Origin: Streptomyces venezuelae
GTDB lineage: Bacteria > Actinomycetota > Actinomycetes > Streptomycetales > Streptomycetaceae
DNA: 64,000 nucleotides
Assembly (NCBI RefSeq): GCF_008642315.1
Contig: NZ_CP029192.1
Location: 2,604,001-2,668,000 of the forward strand
Reading direction: 5' to 3'
The notes below the pieces were generated by a model that did not search any database, had not been told where the DNA came from, and saw only the letters and a list, made by a program, of their open reading frames with translations. A program made the position numbers and the translations under genes. Shown in pieces: positions 52,680-62,711 of this stretch (position 1 is its first letter; each line of letters starts with the position of its first letter).

Positions 52680-54140
52680 ATGAGCACCACCGCCGAAACC
52701 GAAGGCGCCCTCGAGAGCGCCCTCGAGACACGGGGCCTCGAGCCCGTCCCGGACAGCGAGCGCACGGGCCGTACCCGTGAGCTCTTCCCCACCTGGGTAG
52801 CGGCCAACATCAGCGTCCTGCTGCTCACCATGGGCGCGGGCCTGATCGTCTCCAACGGCCTGAACATCTGGCAGGTCCTGGTCGTCGCCCTCGTCTCGCC
52901 CCTGCTGAGCTACGGAATGGTGGGGTTGATCTCCATCGCCGGCAAGCGCGGCGGCTCCCCGGGCATGACGCTCTCCCGCGCGGTCTTCGGCCAGCGCGGC
53001 AACCTCTTCCCGGGCGCCCTGATCTGGGTCGCCCGCTGGGGCTGGGAGACGATCAACGCGGTCACGGGCGCGTACGCGATCATCACCGTCCTGAACATCT
53101 GCTTCGGCGTCGAGTCGAGCACCTGGCTCACCGTCGTCACGCTGGTCGCCTTCGTCGCCTGCACGTTCCTGATCAGCGGCCTCGGCCGCAAGATCCTGCA
53201 CATCTGCAGCACCTGGTCGACGTACGCCTTCGGCGCGTTCAGCGTGCTCGTGCTGATCTACCTCATCGCCGAGACCGACTGGTCGGCCGTCTTCGACAAG
53301 CCCGCGGGCTCCACCGCGATGATGGTCGCGGGCGTCGGCACCATCGCCGCCGGCGGCATCAGCTGGGTCCCCACCGGCCCCGACTTCACCCGCTACCTGC
53401 CGCGCACGGCCTCCAACAAGCCGCTGATCGGCCACGCCATCGGCGGCGCAGGCATCGTCGTCGTCCCGATGGTCCTGATGGGCGCGGTCATGGCGGTCTC
53501 CGACCCGAAGCTGTCCTCGGCGCAGGACCCGGTCTCCTTCCTCGGTGAGCTGCTCCCGATGTGGATCGCGGTGCCGTACCTGCTGATGGCCCTGATCGGC
53601 ATGCTGCTGATCAACTCGATGTCGATGTACTCCGCGGGCTTCACCGCCATGACGCTCGGCATCAAGGTCCCGCGCGCGTGGGCGGTCAGCGTGAACGCGA
53701 TCATCAGCCTGATCTTCGGCTACATCCTGATGAACGTGGCGACGAGCTTCATGGGGTCGTTCATCTCCTTCCTCACCCTCCTCGCGGTCGCCTTCTCCGC
53801 CTGGATCGGCGTCTTCGGCGTCGACATGCTGCGCCGCAGGACGTACGACGGCGAGGCGCTGATGGACACCAAGCGCACCAGCGCCTACTGGTACAAGGCG
53901 GGCTTCGCCTGGCAGGCCATGACGGCGTGGGCGATCGCCCTGGTCGTGGGCCTGCTCTTCACCAAGGTGGACTGGTTCAGCGGACCGCTCGCCACGTCCT
54001 GGATCGGCCGCCACGGCCTCGGCTGGCTGACCACGATCGTCATCGCCGCCGTGCTGTACGCGGTCCTGCCGAAGACCCCGCTGCCCGAGACCACGGCCTC
54101 CGGCAAGGGCAACGGCGAGACCGAGCTGGTCTCCGCCTGA
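52680..54140 (+). CDS. NCS1-family cytosine/purine permease
   Basis: Membrane transporter of nucleobases or related compounds. It is 486 aa with about twelve hydrophobic helices (KRGGSPGMTLSRAVFGQRGN and SWVPTGPDFTRYLPR are family-typical). The substrate is not fixed by the sequence; cytosine is the usual annotation. The ATG at 52680 is favoured; an in-frame ATG at 52581 lies in a long leader. The leader at 52482-52679 holds no gene. Confidence 0.88.
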   Translation: MSTTAETEGALESALETRGLEPVPDSERTGRTRELFPTWVAANISVLLLTMGAGLIVSNGLNIWQVLVVALVSPLLSYGMVGLISIAGKRGGSPGMTLSRAVFGQRGNLFPGALIWVARWGWETINAVTGAYAIITVLNICFGVESSTWLTVVTLVAFVACTFLISGLGRKILHICSTWSTYAFGAFSVLVLIYLIAETDWSAVFDKPAGSTAMMVAGVGTIAAGGISWVPTGPDFTRYLPRTASNKPLIGHAIGGAGIVVVPMVLMGAVMAVSDPKLSSAQDPVSFLGELLPMWIAVPYLLMALIGMLLINSMSMYSAGFTAMTLGIKVPRAWAVSVNAIISLIFGYILMNVATSFMGSFISFLTLLAVAFSAWIGVFGVDMLRRRTYDGEALMDTKRTSAYWYKAGFAWQAMTAWAIALVVGLLFTKVDWFSGPLATSWIGRHGLGWLTTIVIAAVLYAVLPKTPLPETTASGKGNGETELVSA

Positions 54141-54255
54141 TCCCCGCCAACTTCCCCCCGGAGAACCTCAACTTCCGTACGAGGCTACCCATCTGACCCC
54201 CGGTCAACTACCGTCCCCCTTCGCCGCCCACGCACGGTGAAGGGGGACGTTGTCC

Positions 54256-55239
54256 ATGCCCACCACAGTCGTACGGTTCAACCTCGTCGATCCCGCCGCC
54301 ACACCCGCCTCGTTGAGCGAGCGCTACCGCGCCGCCCTGGAGATGGCCACGTACGCGGACGACCGCGGCATCTCCACCATCCAGACCGAGGAGCACCACG
54401 GCGCGGAGAACAACTGGATCTCCTCGCCCTTCACGTTCGCGGGCGCGGTGTTCGGCGCGACCCGGCGCATCGCGGTGACGGTGTCCGCGATCATCGGCCC
54501 GCTGCACGACCCGCTGCGGCTCGCCGAGGACATCGCCGTGCTCGACCTGCTGAGCGCGGGACGCCTGGTCACGGTGGCGGGCATCGGCTATCGGCCCGAG
54601 GAGTACGAGCAGTCGGGCGTCGACTGGAAGAGCCGCGGCAAACTCCAGGACGAGCTCCTGGAGACGCTGCTCGCGGCCTGGACGGGCGAGCCCTTCACCT
54701 TCCGCGGCCGCACCGTGCGCATCACACCGCGCCCCTTCACCCGCCCGCACCCGCTGCTGCTCGTCGGCGGCTCCTCGAAGGCGGCGGCCCGGCGCGCGGC
54801 CCGGCTCGGCCTGCCGTTCTTCCCCAGCGCCCACCTGCCCGACCTCGAGGCGTACTACCAGGAGCAGCTCACGGAGCACGGCACGGAGGGCTGGACGATG
54901 ATGCCCGCCGCCGAGACCCCGCTGCTGCACGTCGCCGACGACCCGGACCTGACCTGGGCCAAGCACGGCGAACACTTCCTGCACGAGGCGCGCACGTACG
55001 CCTCCTGGCAGAACAAGGACATCCGCTCGGCGGTGAAGTCGACGGCCACGACGGTGGAGGAGCTGCGCGCCGAGGGCGTGTACCGCGTCCTGACACCCGA
55101 TCAGTGCGTGGAGTACGCGAAGAGCGGCGCGGACAGCCTCATCCTGCACCCGCTCTCCGGCGGCATGCCGATCGACGAGGGCTGGCGCAGCCTGCACCAC
55201 TTCTGCGAAAACGTACTGCCCCGGCTGAAGGACAAGTGA
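54256..55239 (+). CDS. LLM-class flavin-dependent monooxygenase-like protein
   Basis: A 327-aa protein of the luciferase-like family: YADDRGISTIQTEEHHGAE near the start, SAIIGPLHDPLRLAEDIAVLD, GRLVTVAGIGYRPEEY and RPHPLLLVGGSSKAAARRAARLG are typical. It probably uses FMN or F420; the substrate is unknown. The ATG at 54256 is preferred (GGGGGA upstream). It stands alone, after the permease and convergent to glcP. Confidence 0.88.
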   Translation: MPTTVVRFNLVDPAATPASLSERYRAALEMATYADDRGISTIQTEEHHGAENNWISSPFTFAGAVFGATRRIAVTVSAIIGPLHDPLRLAEDIAVLDLLSAGRLVTVAGIGYRPEEYEQSGVDWKSRGKLQDELLETLLAAWTGEPFTFRGRTVRITPRPFTRPHPLLLVGGSSKAAARRAARLGLPFFPSAHLPDLEAYYQEQLTEHGTEGWTMMPAAETPLLHVADDPDLTWAKHGEHFLHEARTYASWQNKDIRSAVKSTATTVEELRAEGVYRVLTPDQCVEYAKSGADSLILHPLSGGMPIDEGWRSLHHFCENVLPRLKDK

Positions 55240-55291
55240 GCACGAGTCCTTCGGCCGGGGCAGCTTCCTGAAGAGGAGGGGGCAGCGGGGG

Positions 55292-56716
55292 TTAGCCCAT
55301 CTCCTCCAGGGCTTTGCCCTTCGTCTCCTTGACGAACTTCATGACGAAGGGGATCGAGACGGCGGCGAACGCGCCGTAGATGATGTACGAGCCGGTCAGG
55401 GACCACTCGGACATGCTCGGGAAGGTCTTGGTGATCGCGAAGTTGGCGAGCCACTGGGCGGAGGCGGCCACACCGAGCGCGGCGGCGCGGATCCGGTTCG
55501 GGAAGATTTCGCCGAGCAGCACCCAGACGACCACACCCCAGGACAGGGCGAAGAAGAGCACGAACGCGTTGGCGGCGATGATCGCGGTCAGGCCCTGCGC
55601 GTTCGGCAGCGAGACGGTGTCACCGGAGCCGGTCTTGTACGAGAACGCCCACGCCATGGTGAACAGGGCCGCCGCCATGCCCGCGGAGCCGATGATGGCC
55701 AGCGGCTTGCGGCCGATGCGGTCGACGAAGATCATCGCGATGACCGTACCGATGATGTTCACGATCGACGTCTCGAACGAGTACAGGAACGAGCTGGACG
55801 GGTCCTTGCCGATCGACTGCCACAGCTGGTTCGAGTAGTAGAAGATCACGTTGATGCCGACGAGCTGCTGGAAGACCGAGAGCCCGATGCCGATCCACAC
55901 GATCGGCAGGAAGCCGACCTTGCCGAGCAGGTCCTTGAAGGACGGCTTGTGCTCGCGGTGCAGGCCCCGCTCGATCTCGTCGACGCGCGCGTCCAGGTCG
56001 ATGGAGGTGCCCTCGACCTCGCCGAGCACCTTCTTGGCCTCGGAGTGCCGGCCCGCCGAGATCAGGAAGCGCGGGGACTCGGGGATGATGAAGGACAGCA
56101 GTCCGTAGAGCAGGGCCGGGATGACCATGACGCCGAGCATCCACTGCCAGGCCTCGAGCCCGCCGAGCTTGCCGCGCTGGTCGCCGTCGGCCATGTTCAG
56201 GATGCCCCAGTTGACCAGCTGGGAGACGGCGATGCCGATGACGATCGCGGCCTGCTGGAACGAGGCGAGGCGGCCGCGGTAGGCGGGCGGCGCGACCTCG
56301 GCGATGTAGGCCGGGCCGATCACCGAGGCCATGCCGATGCCGATGCCGCCGATGAGGCGCCACACCGTGAGGTCCCAGGCCGCGAAGGGCAGGGCCGAAC
56401 CGACGGCGCTGGCCGCGAAGAGGACGGCGGCGATCTGCATGCAGCGGATGCGGCCGATGCGGTCGGCGATGCGTCCGGCCACGGCGGCGCCGACCGCGCA
56501 GCCGAGGAGCGCGGTGGCGATGATCCAGCCGAGCATGTTGGCGTCGACGTCGAAACGGTGCTGGATGGCGACGGTCGCGCCATTGATCACCGAACTGTCG
56601 TAGCCGAAGAGGAAGCCACCCATCGCGGCGGCTGCCGTAATGAAGATGACATGGCCGAGATGGTCCGGGTGGGCCTCTCTGGCTCCGGACTGGGGCGCCT
56701 GCGATGTGCTGGTCAC
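55292..56716 (-). CDS. glcP: glucose permease, MFS sugar porter
   Basis: Proton-linked glucose uptake. It is 474 aa with twelve hydrophobic helices. Sugar-porter signatures: GFLFGYDSSVINGA near residue 35, GRIADRIGRIR, RGRLASFQQ, PESPRFL, and VDRIGRKPL near 335. In S. coelicolor GlcP is the main glucose transporter (known). The start is GTG at 56716 behind GAGGAG. The upstream region has palindromes fitting a LacI-type operator. Confidence 0.92.
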   Translation of the reverse strand: MTSTSQAPQSGAREAHPDHLGHVIFITAAAAMGGFLFGYDSSVINGATVAIQHRFDVDANMLGWIIATALLGCAVGAAVAGRIADRIGRIRCMQIAAVLFAASAVGSALPFAAWDLTVWRLIGGIGIGMASVIGPAYIAEVAPPAYRGRLASFQQAAIVIGIAVSQLVNWGILNMADGDQRGKLGGLEAWQWMLGVMVIPALLYGLLSFIIPESPRFLISAGRHSEAKKVLGEVEGTSIDLDARVDEIERGLHREHKPSFKDLLGKVGFLPIVWIGIGLSVFQQLVGINVIFYYSNQLWQSIGKDPSSSFLYSFETSIVNIIGTVIAMIFVDRIGRKPLAIIGSAGMAAALFTMAWAFSYKTGSGDTVSLPNAQGLTAIIAANAFVLFFALSWGVVVWVLLGEIFPNRIRAAALGVAASAQWLANFAITKTFPSMSEWSLTGSYIIYGAFAAVSIPFVMKFVKETKGKALEEMG

Positions 56717-56811
56717 GTGTACTCCTCGGGCCACCGGCAGCGCTGCCGGGGGTGGGGGCGAGCTCTTCAAGTGGCGCACAACTTCACGCCGCCCACCACC
56801 TGAAGGTAAAA

Positions 56812-56910
56812 GCAACGTTGCAGAGACTATGCCTTCAAGTTTCGAAGTCAATAGGTCGACTGGTGTGAATTTGAGGGCACTCTGAGGCCGCTTGCGTTCA
56901 AGCCTTGAAC
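56812..56910. promoter_or_regulatory. palindromes upstream of glcP, candidate operators
   Basis: GCAACGTTGC (56812-56821) is a perfect CG-centred palindrome of LacI/GalR style. GTTCAAGCCTTGAAC (56896-56910) is a 15-base palindrome with one central unpaired base. Both lie 96-195 bp before glcP, in the gap to smc. Confidence 0.5.
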
Positions 56911-56934
56911 TTCTGAAGGGGGATCGCGTGGGAC

Positions 56935-59900
56935 TTAACGGAGCCGCTGGCTGATGACCTTCGAGACACCGTCGCCCTGCATCGAGACGCCGTACAGCGC
57001 GTCCGCGACCTCCATCGTGCGCTTCTGGTGCGTGATCACGATGAGCTGCGAGGCCTCCTGCAGCTCCTGCATGATGCGGATGAGCCGCTGCAGGTTGGTG
57101 TCGTCGAGCGCCGCCTCGACCTCGTCCATCACGTAGAACGGGCTGGGCCGCGCCTTGAAGATCGAGACGAGCAGCGCGACGGCGGTCAGCGACCGTTCGC
57201 CGCCGGACAGCAGCGAGAGCCTCTTGACCTTCTTGCCGGGCGGCCGGGCCTCGACGTCCACGCCGGTGGCGAGCATGTTGTCGGGATCGGTCAGGATCAG
57301 CCGGCCCTCACCGCCGGGGAACAGCCGCGAGAAGACGCCCTCGAACTCCCGGGCCGTGTCGTAGTAGGCCTCGGTGAAGACCTGCTCGACGCGTTCGTCG
57401 ACCTCCTTCACCACCTGCAGGAGGTCGCTCCGCGTCTTCTTCAGGTCTTCGAGCTGCTCGCTGAGGAACTTGTGGCGCTCCTCCAGCGCCGCGAACTCCT
57501 CAAGGGCCAGCGGGTTCACCTTCCCGAGCTGCTGATACGCCCGTTCGGCGGACCTGAGCCGCTTCTCCTGCTCTCCCCTGACGAACGGCACCGGCAGATT
57601 GCGCGGATGCCCCGGATCGTCGGGCAGCTCCTCGCCCTCGGCGGCGGGCGAGGGCGGCACGGGCTGATCGGGGCCGTAGTCGGCCACGAGTCCCGCCGGC
57701 TCCACACCGAGCTCCTCCAGTGCCTTGGTCTCCAGCTGCTCGATCCGCAGCCTCTTCTCGGCTCCTAGTACCTCGCCCCGATGAACTGAATCAGTCAATT
57801 TGTCGAGCTCGGCCTTGAGATCGCGGCCCCGGCCCCGCGCGGCGAGCAGATCCCGCTCCCGCACCTCCTTGGCGCGCTCGGCCGCGGTGCGCTCGTCGTC
57901 CGCCCGTACGAGCGAGACCTCGACGTGGGCGAGCAGCTGACGCCCGCCGGACGCGACGGCCTCGGCGACCGCCGCCTCGTGGCGCAGCCGCGCCTTGCGC
58001 TGCTCGGCACGCGCGCGTGCCTCGCGTTCGGCGCGGGCGGCCCGGTCGAGGGAGTCGGCGCGGCCCGCGAGGGCCTTCACCCGCTCCTCGTGCGTACGCG
58101 CCTGGAGCCTGGCCTCCATCTCGGTCTGCCGGGCGTTGGCCCCGTCGGCGGCGAGCCGGTCGCGTACGGAGGTGTCGGGCTCCTCGTCCTCGCCGCCCCG
58201 GGACGCCTCCTCGGCGACGGCGAGCCGCTCGGCCAGCTCCTCGGCCTCCTCGACCGCCTTGTCCAGGGCGTCCTGCGCCTTGGCCGCCGCGGCGGTGCTG
58301 CGCTCGGCCTCGCCCGCGGCGCCCCGCGCCTGTCCGGCGAGCGCGCCCAACTGCTGCGCCACGGATGACTTCTCCCGGTCGGCGGCCCGGCGCCGCTCCC
58401 CCAACTCCTCGACGAGGGCGGCGCATTCCTTGCGCCGCTCCCCCGCACGCTGCTGCGCCGACGCCAACTCCTCGCACTGCGCGGCGAGTCGCTCCAGCTC
58501 CTCGGCGGCCTCGTCGACGGACGCCTGTACTTCGAGCAGGCTCGGCGCCCCCGCGGAGCCGCCCTGCGCGAAGTGCGCGCCGAGCAGGTCTCCCTCGGCG
58601 GTGACAGCGGTCAGCCCGGGGTGCGCGTAGACCAGGTCCTCGGCGTCCTCCAGCGTGCCGACGGCGACGATCCCGCGCAGCAGCCGCCGCACCCCGGGCA
58701 TCAGTTCGTCGGGCCCCCGCACGAGGTCGGCGGCGCACGGCGGCCCGCCGGGACGTTCCTGCGCCTCGTCGGAAGCGGCGGTGTCGTCGGGAGCGCCGCC
58801 GAGCAGCAGCGCGGCACGCCCCGCGTCCTGCTTGCGCAGCAGCCGGATGGCTTCGGCTGCGGTGCTCGGGCCGCTGACGGCCACGGCGTCGGCCGCGGCG
58901 CCGAGCGCGGCGGCGACGGCCACCTCGTGGCCGGGAGCGACGGTGAGCAGGGCGGCGACCGGGCCGAGCAGCCCGGTGAGCTGTTCCTTGGCGGCGAGCA
59001 GCGCTCCGGTGCCGTCCTTGCGGCGCAGGCCGAGCGCGAGCGCCTCGTGCCGGGCGGCGACCGCGGCCCGCTTGCGTTCGGCGGCCGTGGCGGCCTCGCG
59101 GGCGGCGGTGAGCGCGGCCTCGGCGTCGGCGAGCTCCCGCTTCACCGCGTCGTGCCGCTCGCCGAGCTCGGCGTCGTCCGCGTCGAGCCCGTCGACCTCG
59201 GCCTTCAGCGTCTCGTACGCCTCCTGCGCCACGACAGCGCGCTCCGCGGCCTCGTCGCGTGCGACGGCGAGCCGGTCGATCTCGGCCTGCGCGGACGCCG
59301 CCCGCGACCGGGCCGCGTTGACCTGCCCGTGCAGCCGGGCCAGCCCCTCGCGGCGGTCGGCGATGGCCCGCGCCACGTCCTTGAGTCTGCGCTCCTCGAC
59401 GGCCAGCTGCTGTTCGAGGTCGGAGCGGTGAGCGACGGTGTCGTCCAGGGCGTGTTCGGCGGCCTCCAGCGCGGCTTCGAGCTCGGCCTCCTGTTCGCGG
59501 ATGCGGGCGGCCTCGCGCTCCATGTCCTCGGGGTCGCGGCCGCGCCGCTCCTCGGGCGGTGCGGCGGTGGCGCTCTTGACCCGGGCGTCGGCCAGCGAGA
59601 CGGTGCCGCGCACCCGCTCGGCCAGCTGCGACAGTTCGTACCAGGTCTGCTGGGCGCGTTGCAGCCTCGGGGTGAGGCGCCGCACCTCCTCTTCGAGCTG
59701 GGCCTCGCGCTGGAGGGCGGCCTTCAGCTCGGCCTCGGCGCTCTCCTTGCGCTCCTTGAGCGCGGCTTCGTCGGCGACCTCGGCGTTCAGTGCCTCGCGC
59801 ATGCGGACGAGGTCGTCGGCGAGCAGGCGCAGGCGGGCGTCGCGCAGATCGGCCTGGATGACGGCGGCCCTGCGGGCGACGGCGGCCTGCCGGCCCAGCG

Positions 59901-60510
59901 GCTTGAGCTGGCGTCGCAGCTCGTCGGTGAGGTCCTGGACGCGGGCGAGGTTGGCCTGCATGGCGTCGAGCTTGCGCAGCGCCTTCTCTTTGCGCTTGCG
60001 GTGCTTGAGGACGCCCGCGGCCTCCTCGATGAACGCGCGGCGCCCCATCGGGTCGGCGTGCAGCACACCGTCGAGCTGTCCCTGCCCGACGATGACGTGC
60101 ATCTCGCGGCCGATGCCGGAGTCGGAGAGCAGCTCCTGGATGTCGAGGAGGCGGCAGGTGTCGCCGTTGATCTGGTACTCGCTGCCGCCGTTGCGGAACA
60201 TGATCCGCGTGATGGTGACTTCGGCGTACTCGATGGGCAGCGCGCCGTCGGAGTTGTCGATGGTGAGGGAGACCTCGGCGCGGCCGAGCGGGGGCCGCCC
60301 GGTGGTGCCGGCGAAGATGACGTCCTCCATCTTGCCGCCGCGCAGGGATTTGGCGCCCTGCTCCCCCATGACCCAGCTCAGCGCGTCCACGACGTTGGAC
60401 TTGCCGGAGCCGTTGGGTCCGACGACGCAGGTGATGCCCGGCTCGAACTTCAGTGTCGTCGCCGACGCGAAGGACTTGAAGCCGCGCAGGGTCAGGGCCT
60501 TGAGATGCAC
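56935..60510 (-). CDS. smc: chromosome segregation protein SMC
   Basis: Condensin ATPase that organises the chromosome. It is 1191 aa. Walker A GPNGSGKSN near residue 32; long coiled coils interrupted by a hinge (about 510-640, with AVSGPSTAAEAIRLL); C-motif LLSGGERSLTAVALL and Walker B FYVMDEVEAALDD near 1115. Start ATG 60510. It needs ScpA/B partners encoded elsewhere. Confidence 0.98.
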   Translation of the reverse strand: MHLKALTLRGFKSFASATTLKFEPGITCVVGPNGSGKSNVVDALSWVMGEQGAKSLRGGKMEDVIFAGTTGRPPLGRAEVSLTIDNSDGALPIEYAEVTITRIMFRNGGSEYQINGDTCRLLDIQELLSDSGIGREMHVIVGQGQLDGVLHADPMGRRAFIEEAAGVLKHRKRKEKALRKLDAMQANLARVQDLTDELRRQLKPLGRQAAVARRAAVIQADLRDARLRLLADDLVRMREALNAEVADEAALKERKESAEAELKAALQREAQLEEEVRRLTPRLQRAQQTWYELSQLAERVRGTVSLADARVKSATAAPPEERRGRDPEDMEREAARIREQEAELEAALEAAEHALDDTVAHRSDLEQQLAVEERRLKDVARAIADRREGLARLHGQVNAARSRAASAQAEIDRLAVARDEAAERAVVAQEAYETLKAEVDGLDADDAELGERHDAVKRELADAEAALTAAREAATAAERKRAAVAARHEALALGLRRKDGTGALLAAKEQLTGLLGPVAALLTVAPGHEVAVAAALGAAADAVAVSGPSTAAEAIRLLRKQDAGRAALLLGGAPDDTAASDEAQERPGGPPCAADLVRGPDELMPGVRRLLRGIVAVGTLEDAEDLVYAHPGLTAVTAEGDLLGAHFAQGGSAGAPSLLEVQASVDEAAEELERLAAQCEELASAQQRAGERRKECAALVEELGERRRAADREKSSVAQQLGALAGQARGAAGEAERSTAAAAKAQDALDKAVEEAEELAERLAVAEEASRGGEDEEPDTSVRDRLAADGANARQTEMEARLQARTHEERVKALAGRADSLDRAARAEREARARAEQRKARLRHEAAVAEAVASGGRQLLAHVEVSLVRADDERTAAERAKEVRERDLLAARGRGRDLKAELDKLTDSVHRGEVLGAEKRLRIEQLETKALEELGVEPAGLVADYGPDQPVPPSPAAEGEELPDDPGHPRNLPVPFVRGEQEKRLRSAERAYQQLGKVNPLALEEFAALEERHKFLSEQLEDLKKTRSDLLQVVKEVDERVEQVFTEAYYDTAREFEGVFSRLFPGGEGRLILTDPDNMLATGVDVEARPPGKKVKRLSLLSGGERSLTAVALLVSIFKARPSPFYVMDEVEAALDDTNLQRLIRIMQELQEASQLIVITHQKRTMEVADALYGVSMQGDGVSKVISQRLR

Positions 60511-60604
60511 GCCGTCGGACTCTACCTTTCACTGACCGTTTCACCGATGAAGGTGCAGGGCACATCAGACGGTAAAGGGAGCAGCGTACGCGGGGACAAG
60601 AAAG

Positions 60605-60626
60605 AAGGGACGCCGAAGCGTCCCTT
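60605..60626 (-). terminator. hairpin upstream of smc
   Basis: Perfect 9-bp stem (60605-60613 and 60618-60626) with a CGAA tetraloop, between the small coiled-coil gene and smc. Confidence 0.65.
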
Positions 60627-60745
60627 GCATGTCTTGCATACCTGAACACGAGCGGCCGGCCGACATTGACGGGCTGACCACTTGTCGGGTGCTAAGGGCG
60701 CTTGTTCATCTGCTCAAGGCCCTGGTTCTAGTGATCGGATAGGGG

Positions 60746-60949
60746 TCAGGTGAGCGCAGGCTCCGCCTGGGGTACGTCGATGCTCTCCAGGAGCGATTCG
60801 TGAGAAGCGGCAGCCGCGAGCGCGTCGTTCTCGGCCTGGATCCGGCCGAGCTCGGATTCGAGGTCCTGGACGCGCTGCTGGAGCCGTCGCATCTCGGCGA
60901 GGAGTCGCGGGTCGCTGCCGCCGACGTAACCGAGAAGCGCCTTTGCCAT
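60746..60949 (-). CDS. small coiled-coil hypothetical protein
   Basis: A 67-aa protein. After a short GYVGGSDPRLL lead, residues 17-48 form a heptad-like coiled coil (MRRLQQRVQDLESELGRIQAEND). Conserved in Streptomyces beside smc and acyP; the function is unknown. The ATG at 60949 with GGAGG 11 bp upstream is preferred; the longer frame to 61069 has no support. Confidence 0.75.
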   Translation of the reverse strand: MAKALLGYVGGSDPRLLAEMRRLQQRVQDLESELGRIQAENDALAAAASHESLLESIDVPQAEPALT

Positions 60950-61351
60950 GATGGATGGTCCTCCACACTGAGTGACCGACCGAAGCGGTGTGGGTCGTGA
61001 GGGAATCGCACCCGCGGTGCTTGGCACTCGTTGTTTCGCTGGGTCTTGCTGGCCGTTCTCACATGCCAAACAGCTAAGGTGCGCGGGGCTTCCAGAGTCT
61101 CACCAAAAAGTTTGACGGTCAACACGATCACACCCCGTATTGGCGGGCGACCCGGGGGCGCGCGGCCTGGAAACCGGCGGCGCTGCTACTCCTGCGGGGC
61201 CCTGGGGGCGTGGAGATCATCCTTACCTGCGGAGCCTGCCACGACAAGCCGTTCTTGGCAACCACCAGGCTTTTTCTGCCTCAGGCAGTTGCCCGGGACA
61301 CTCGTCGGGCACCCCGGCGCCCCCGCCCCACCGCGTTCGCCCGGGTCAGGC
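60950..61351. other. gap between small coiled-coil gene and acyP
   Basis: About 400 bp with no supportable gene. It holds an 11-base palindrome (TTGACGGTCAA, 61112-61122) in a short AT-richer stretch that may carry the promoter of the coiled-coil gene. Confidence 0.5.
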
Positions 61352-61633
61352 TCAGCGAATGGCGAAGGTCTCGTATATGCCACGCGGTGTGTCCCAGATC
61401 TCGGTGACTCCGTCGACCCGGCCGGGTGTGTCGCCGTCCCGGAGCCAGTCGAGCAACTTCTGGCAGCCGACCCGGGGGCCTTCGGCGACGACCTGGACGC
61501 GGCCGTCCTCCAGATTGAGAGCAAAACCACTCAGCCCGCCGATCTCCAGAGCCTTGGCCCGCGTGAACCAGCGGAATCCCACGGCCTGCACGCGTCCGCG
61601 CACCCAGGCGGTGAGTCGTACGTCTTCGTTCAT
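61352..61633 (-). CDS. acyP: acylphosphatase
   Basis: Hydrolyses acyl phosphates. It is 93 aa, normal size. The signature [18 protein letters not shown] carries the catalytic Arg, and [17 protein letters not shown] contains the catalytic Asn. It is next to smc as in other Streptomyces. ATG start at 61633. Confidence 0.95.
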   Translation of the reverse strand: MNEDVRLTAWVRGRVQAVGFRWFTRAKALEIGGLSGFALNLEDGRVQVVAEGPRVGCQKLLDWLRDGDTPGRVDGVTEIWDTPRGIYETFAIR

Positions 61634-61761
61634 GAGTGCACGCTAACCGGCCAATTGCTCTGGGAGCACTTCGTCCCCATGCGCCATCGCGTACAGTCGC
61701 GAATCGATGAGCCTCACTCATATGGGTGAGTCACGTTGATCTTAGGACGAAAGGTCAGGAG

Positions 61762-62646
61762 ATGGGACGCCACCGACGCTCCGGCGCCGGCCGCGCCGCC
61801 GCCACCCCTGAGAACCACCCGGGAGCGGTGACGCACCGCCGCAAGGGCCGCGCCACCACCCCGGTCCGCACGGGTCTGCTCGGCGTCTCCGCCGCCGTCG
61901 CGATGGGTGCCGTCGCGGTCGCCGCGGGCGTGCTCCCGGGCAGTGACGGCTACCGGCTGGGCGGCGGGGGCGACCCGGGCGAGGTACGCTCCGCGGCCGT
62001 CCCCACCGAGGTGGACACCCAGGGCGGCAAGAGCGCCGACGCGGGTCGCGGCGAGCCGTCGCCGAGCCGCGGCACCGGCCGCTCCGAAGCGCCGAAGCCC
62101 GCTCCCTCCAAGGCCGACCCGAAGCCGTCGAAGACGCCGTCCGAGAAGCCGTCGTCCCAGGCGCCGAAGCGGGACGCCGACAACGGCGGCAAGCCGAAGC
62201 CCGCTCCGTCCCGTACGCCCGAGGAGAAGCCGAAGGCTCCCCCGGCGCGCTCCGAGTCGTCCTCCGACGAGAGCACGGCGGAGGCCGCGGTCCTCACCCT
62301 GGTCAACCAGGAGCGGGCCAAGGTGGGCTGCCGGCCGGTGCGGGCCGACGACCGGCTCGCCGCGCTGGCGGGCGACTTCAGCTCGGACATGGCCGAGCGC
62401 GACTTCTTCGACCACACCGACCCGGACGGCGCGACGCCGTGGGACCGCGCCGAGAAGGCCGGGATATCGGATCTGGGCGGCGAGAACATCGCCCGCGGCC
62501 AGGCCGACGCGCAGTCGGTCATGGACGCCTGGATGAACAGCACGGGCCACCGCGCCAACATCCTCAACTGCGACTACAAGACCCTCGGCGTCGGAGCGCA
62601 CTTCGCGCCGGGCGGCCCGTGGTGGACGCAGGACTTCGGCTTCTGA
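61762..62646 (+). CDS. secreted CAP-domain protein
   Basis: A 294-aa exported protein. A Arg-rich N-terminus and a hydrophobic segment (about residues 37-60) act as signal or anchor, followed by a Lys/Pro/Ser/Ala linker (about 80-175) and a CAP/SCP-PR1 domain (about 180-294) with LVNQERAKVGCRPV, RDFFDHTDPDG, GENIARG and WMNSTGHRANIL. Two cysteines (VGCR, LNCD) probably bridge. Activity is unknown. ATG at 61762; GTG at 61726 is an alternative. Confidence 0.9.
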   Translation: MGRHRRSGAGRAAATPENHPGAVTHRRKGRATTPVRTGLLGVSAAVAMGAVAVAAGVLPGSDGYRLGGGGDPGEVRSAAVPTEVDTQGGKSADAGRGEPSPSRGTGRSEAPKPAPSKADPKPSKTPSEKPSSQAPKRDADNGGKPKPAPSRTPEEKPKAPPARSESSSDESTAEAAVLTLVNQERAKVGCRPVRADDRLAALAGDFSSDMAERDFFDHTDPDGATPWDRAEKAGISDLGGENIARGQADAQSVMDAWMNSTGHRANILNCDYKTLGVGAHFAPGGPWWTQDFGF

Positions 62647-62711
62647 GCCGGTCCCTCCACCCAGGGGCGCACTAACTATTCGAAAGCGCTGTGCGCGAGT
62701 AGGCTGCCCTC

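Noticed and set aside
57791..60649. 952-aa minus-strand frame in another phase over smc
   Set aside because: Arg/Ala/Gly-rich shadow of smc with no domains.
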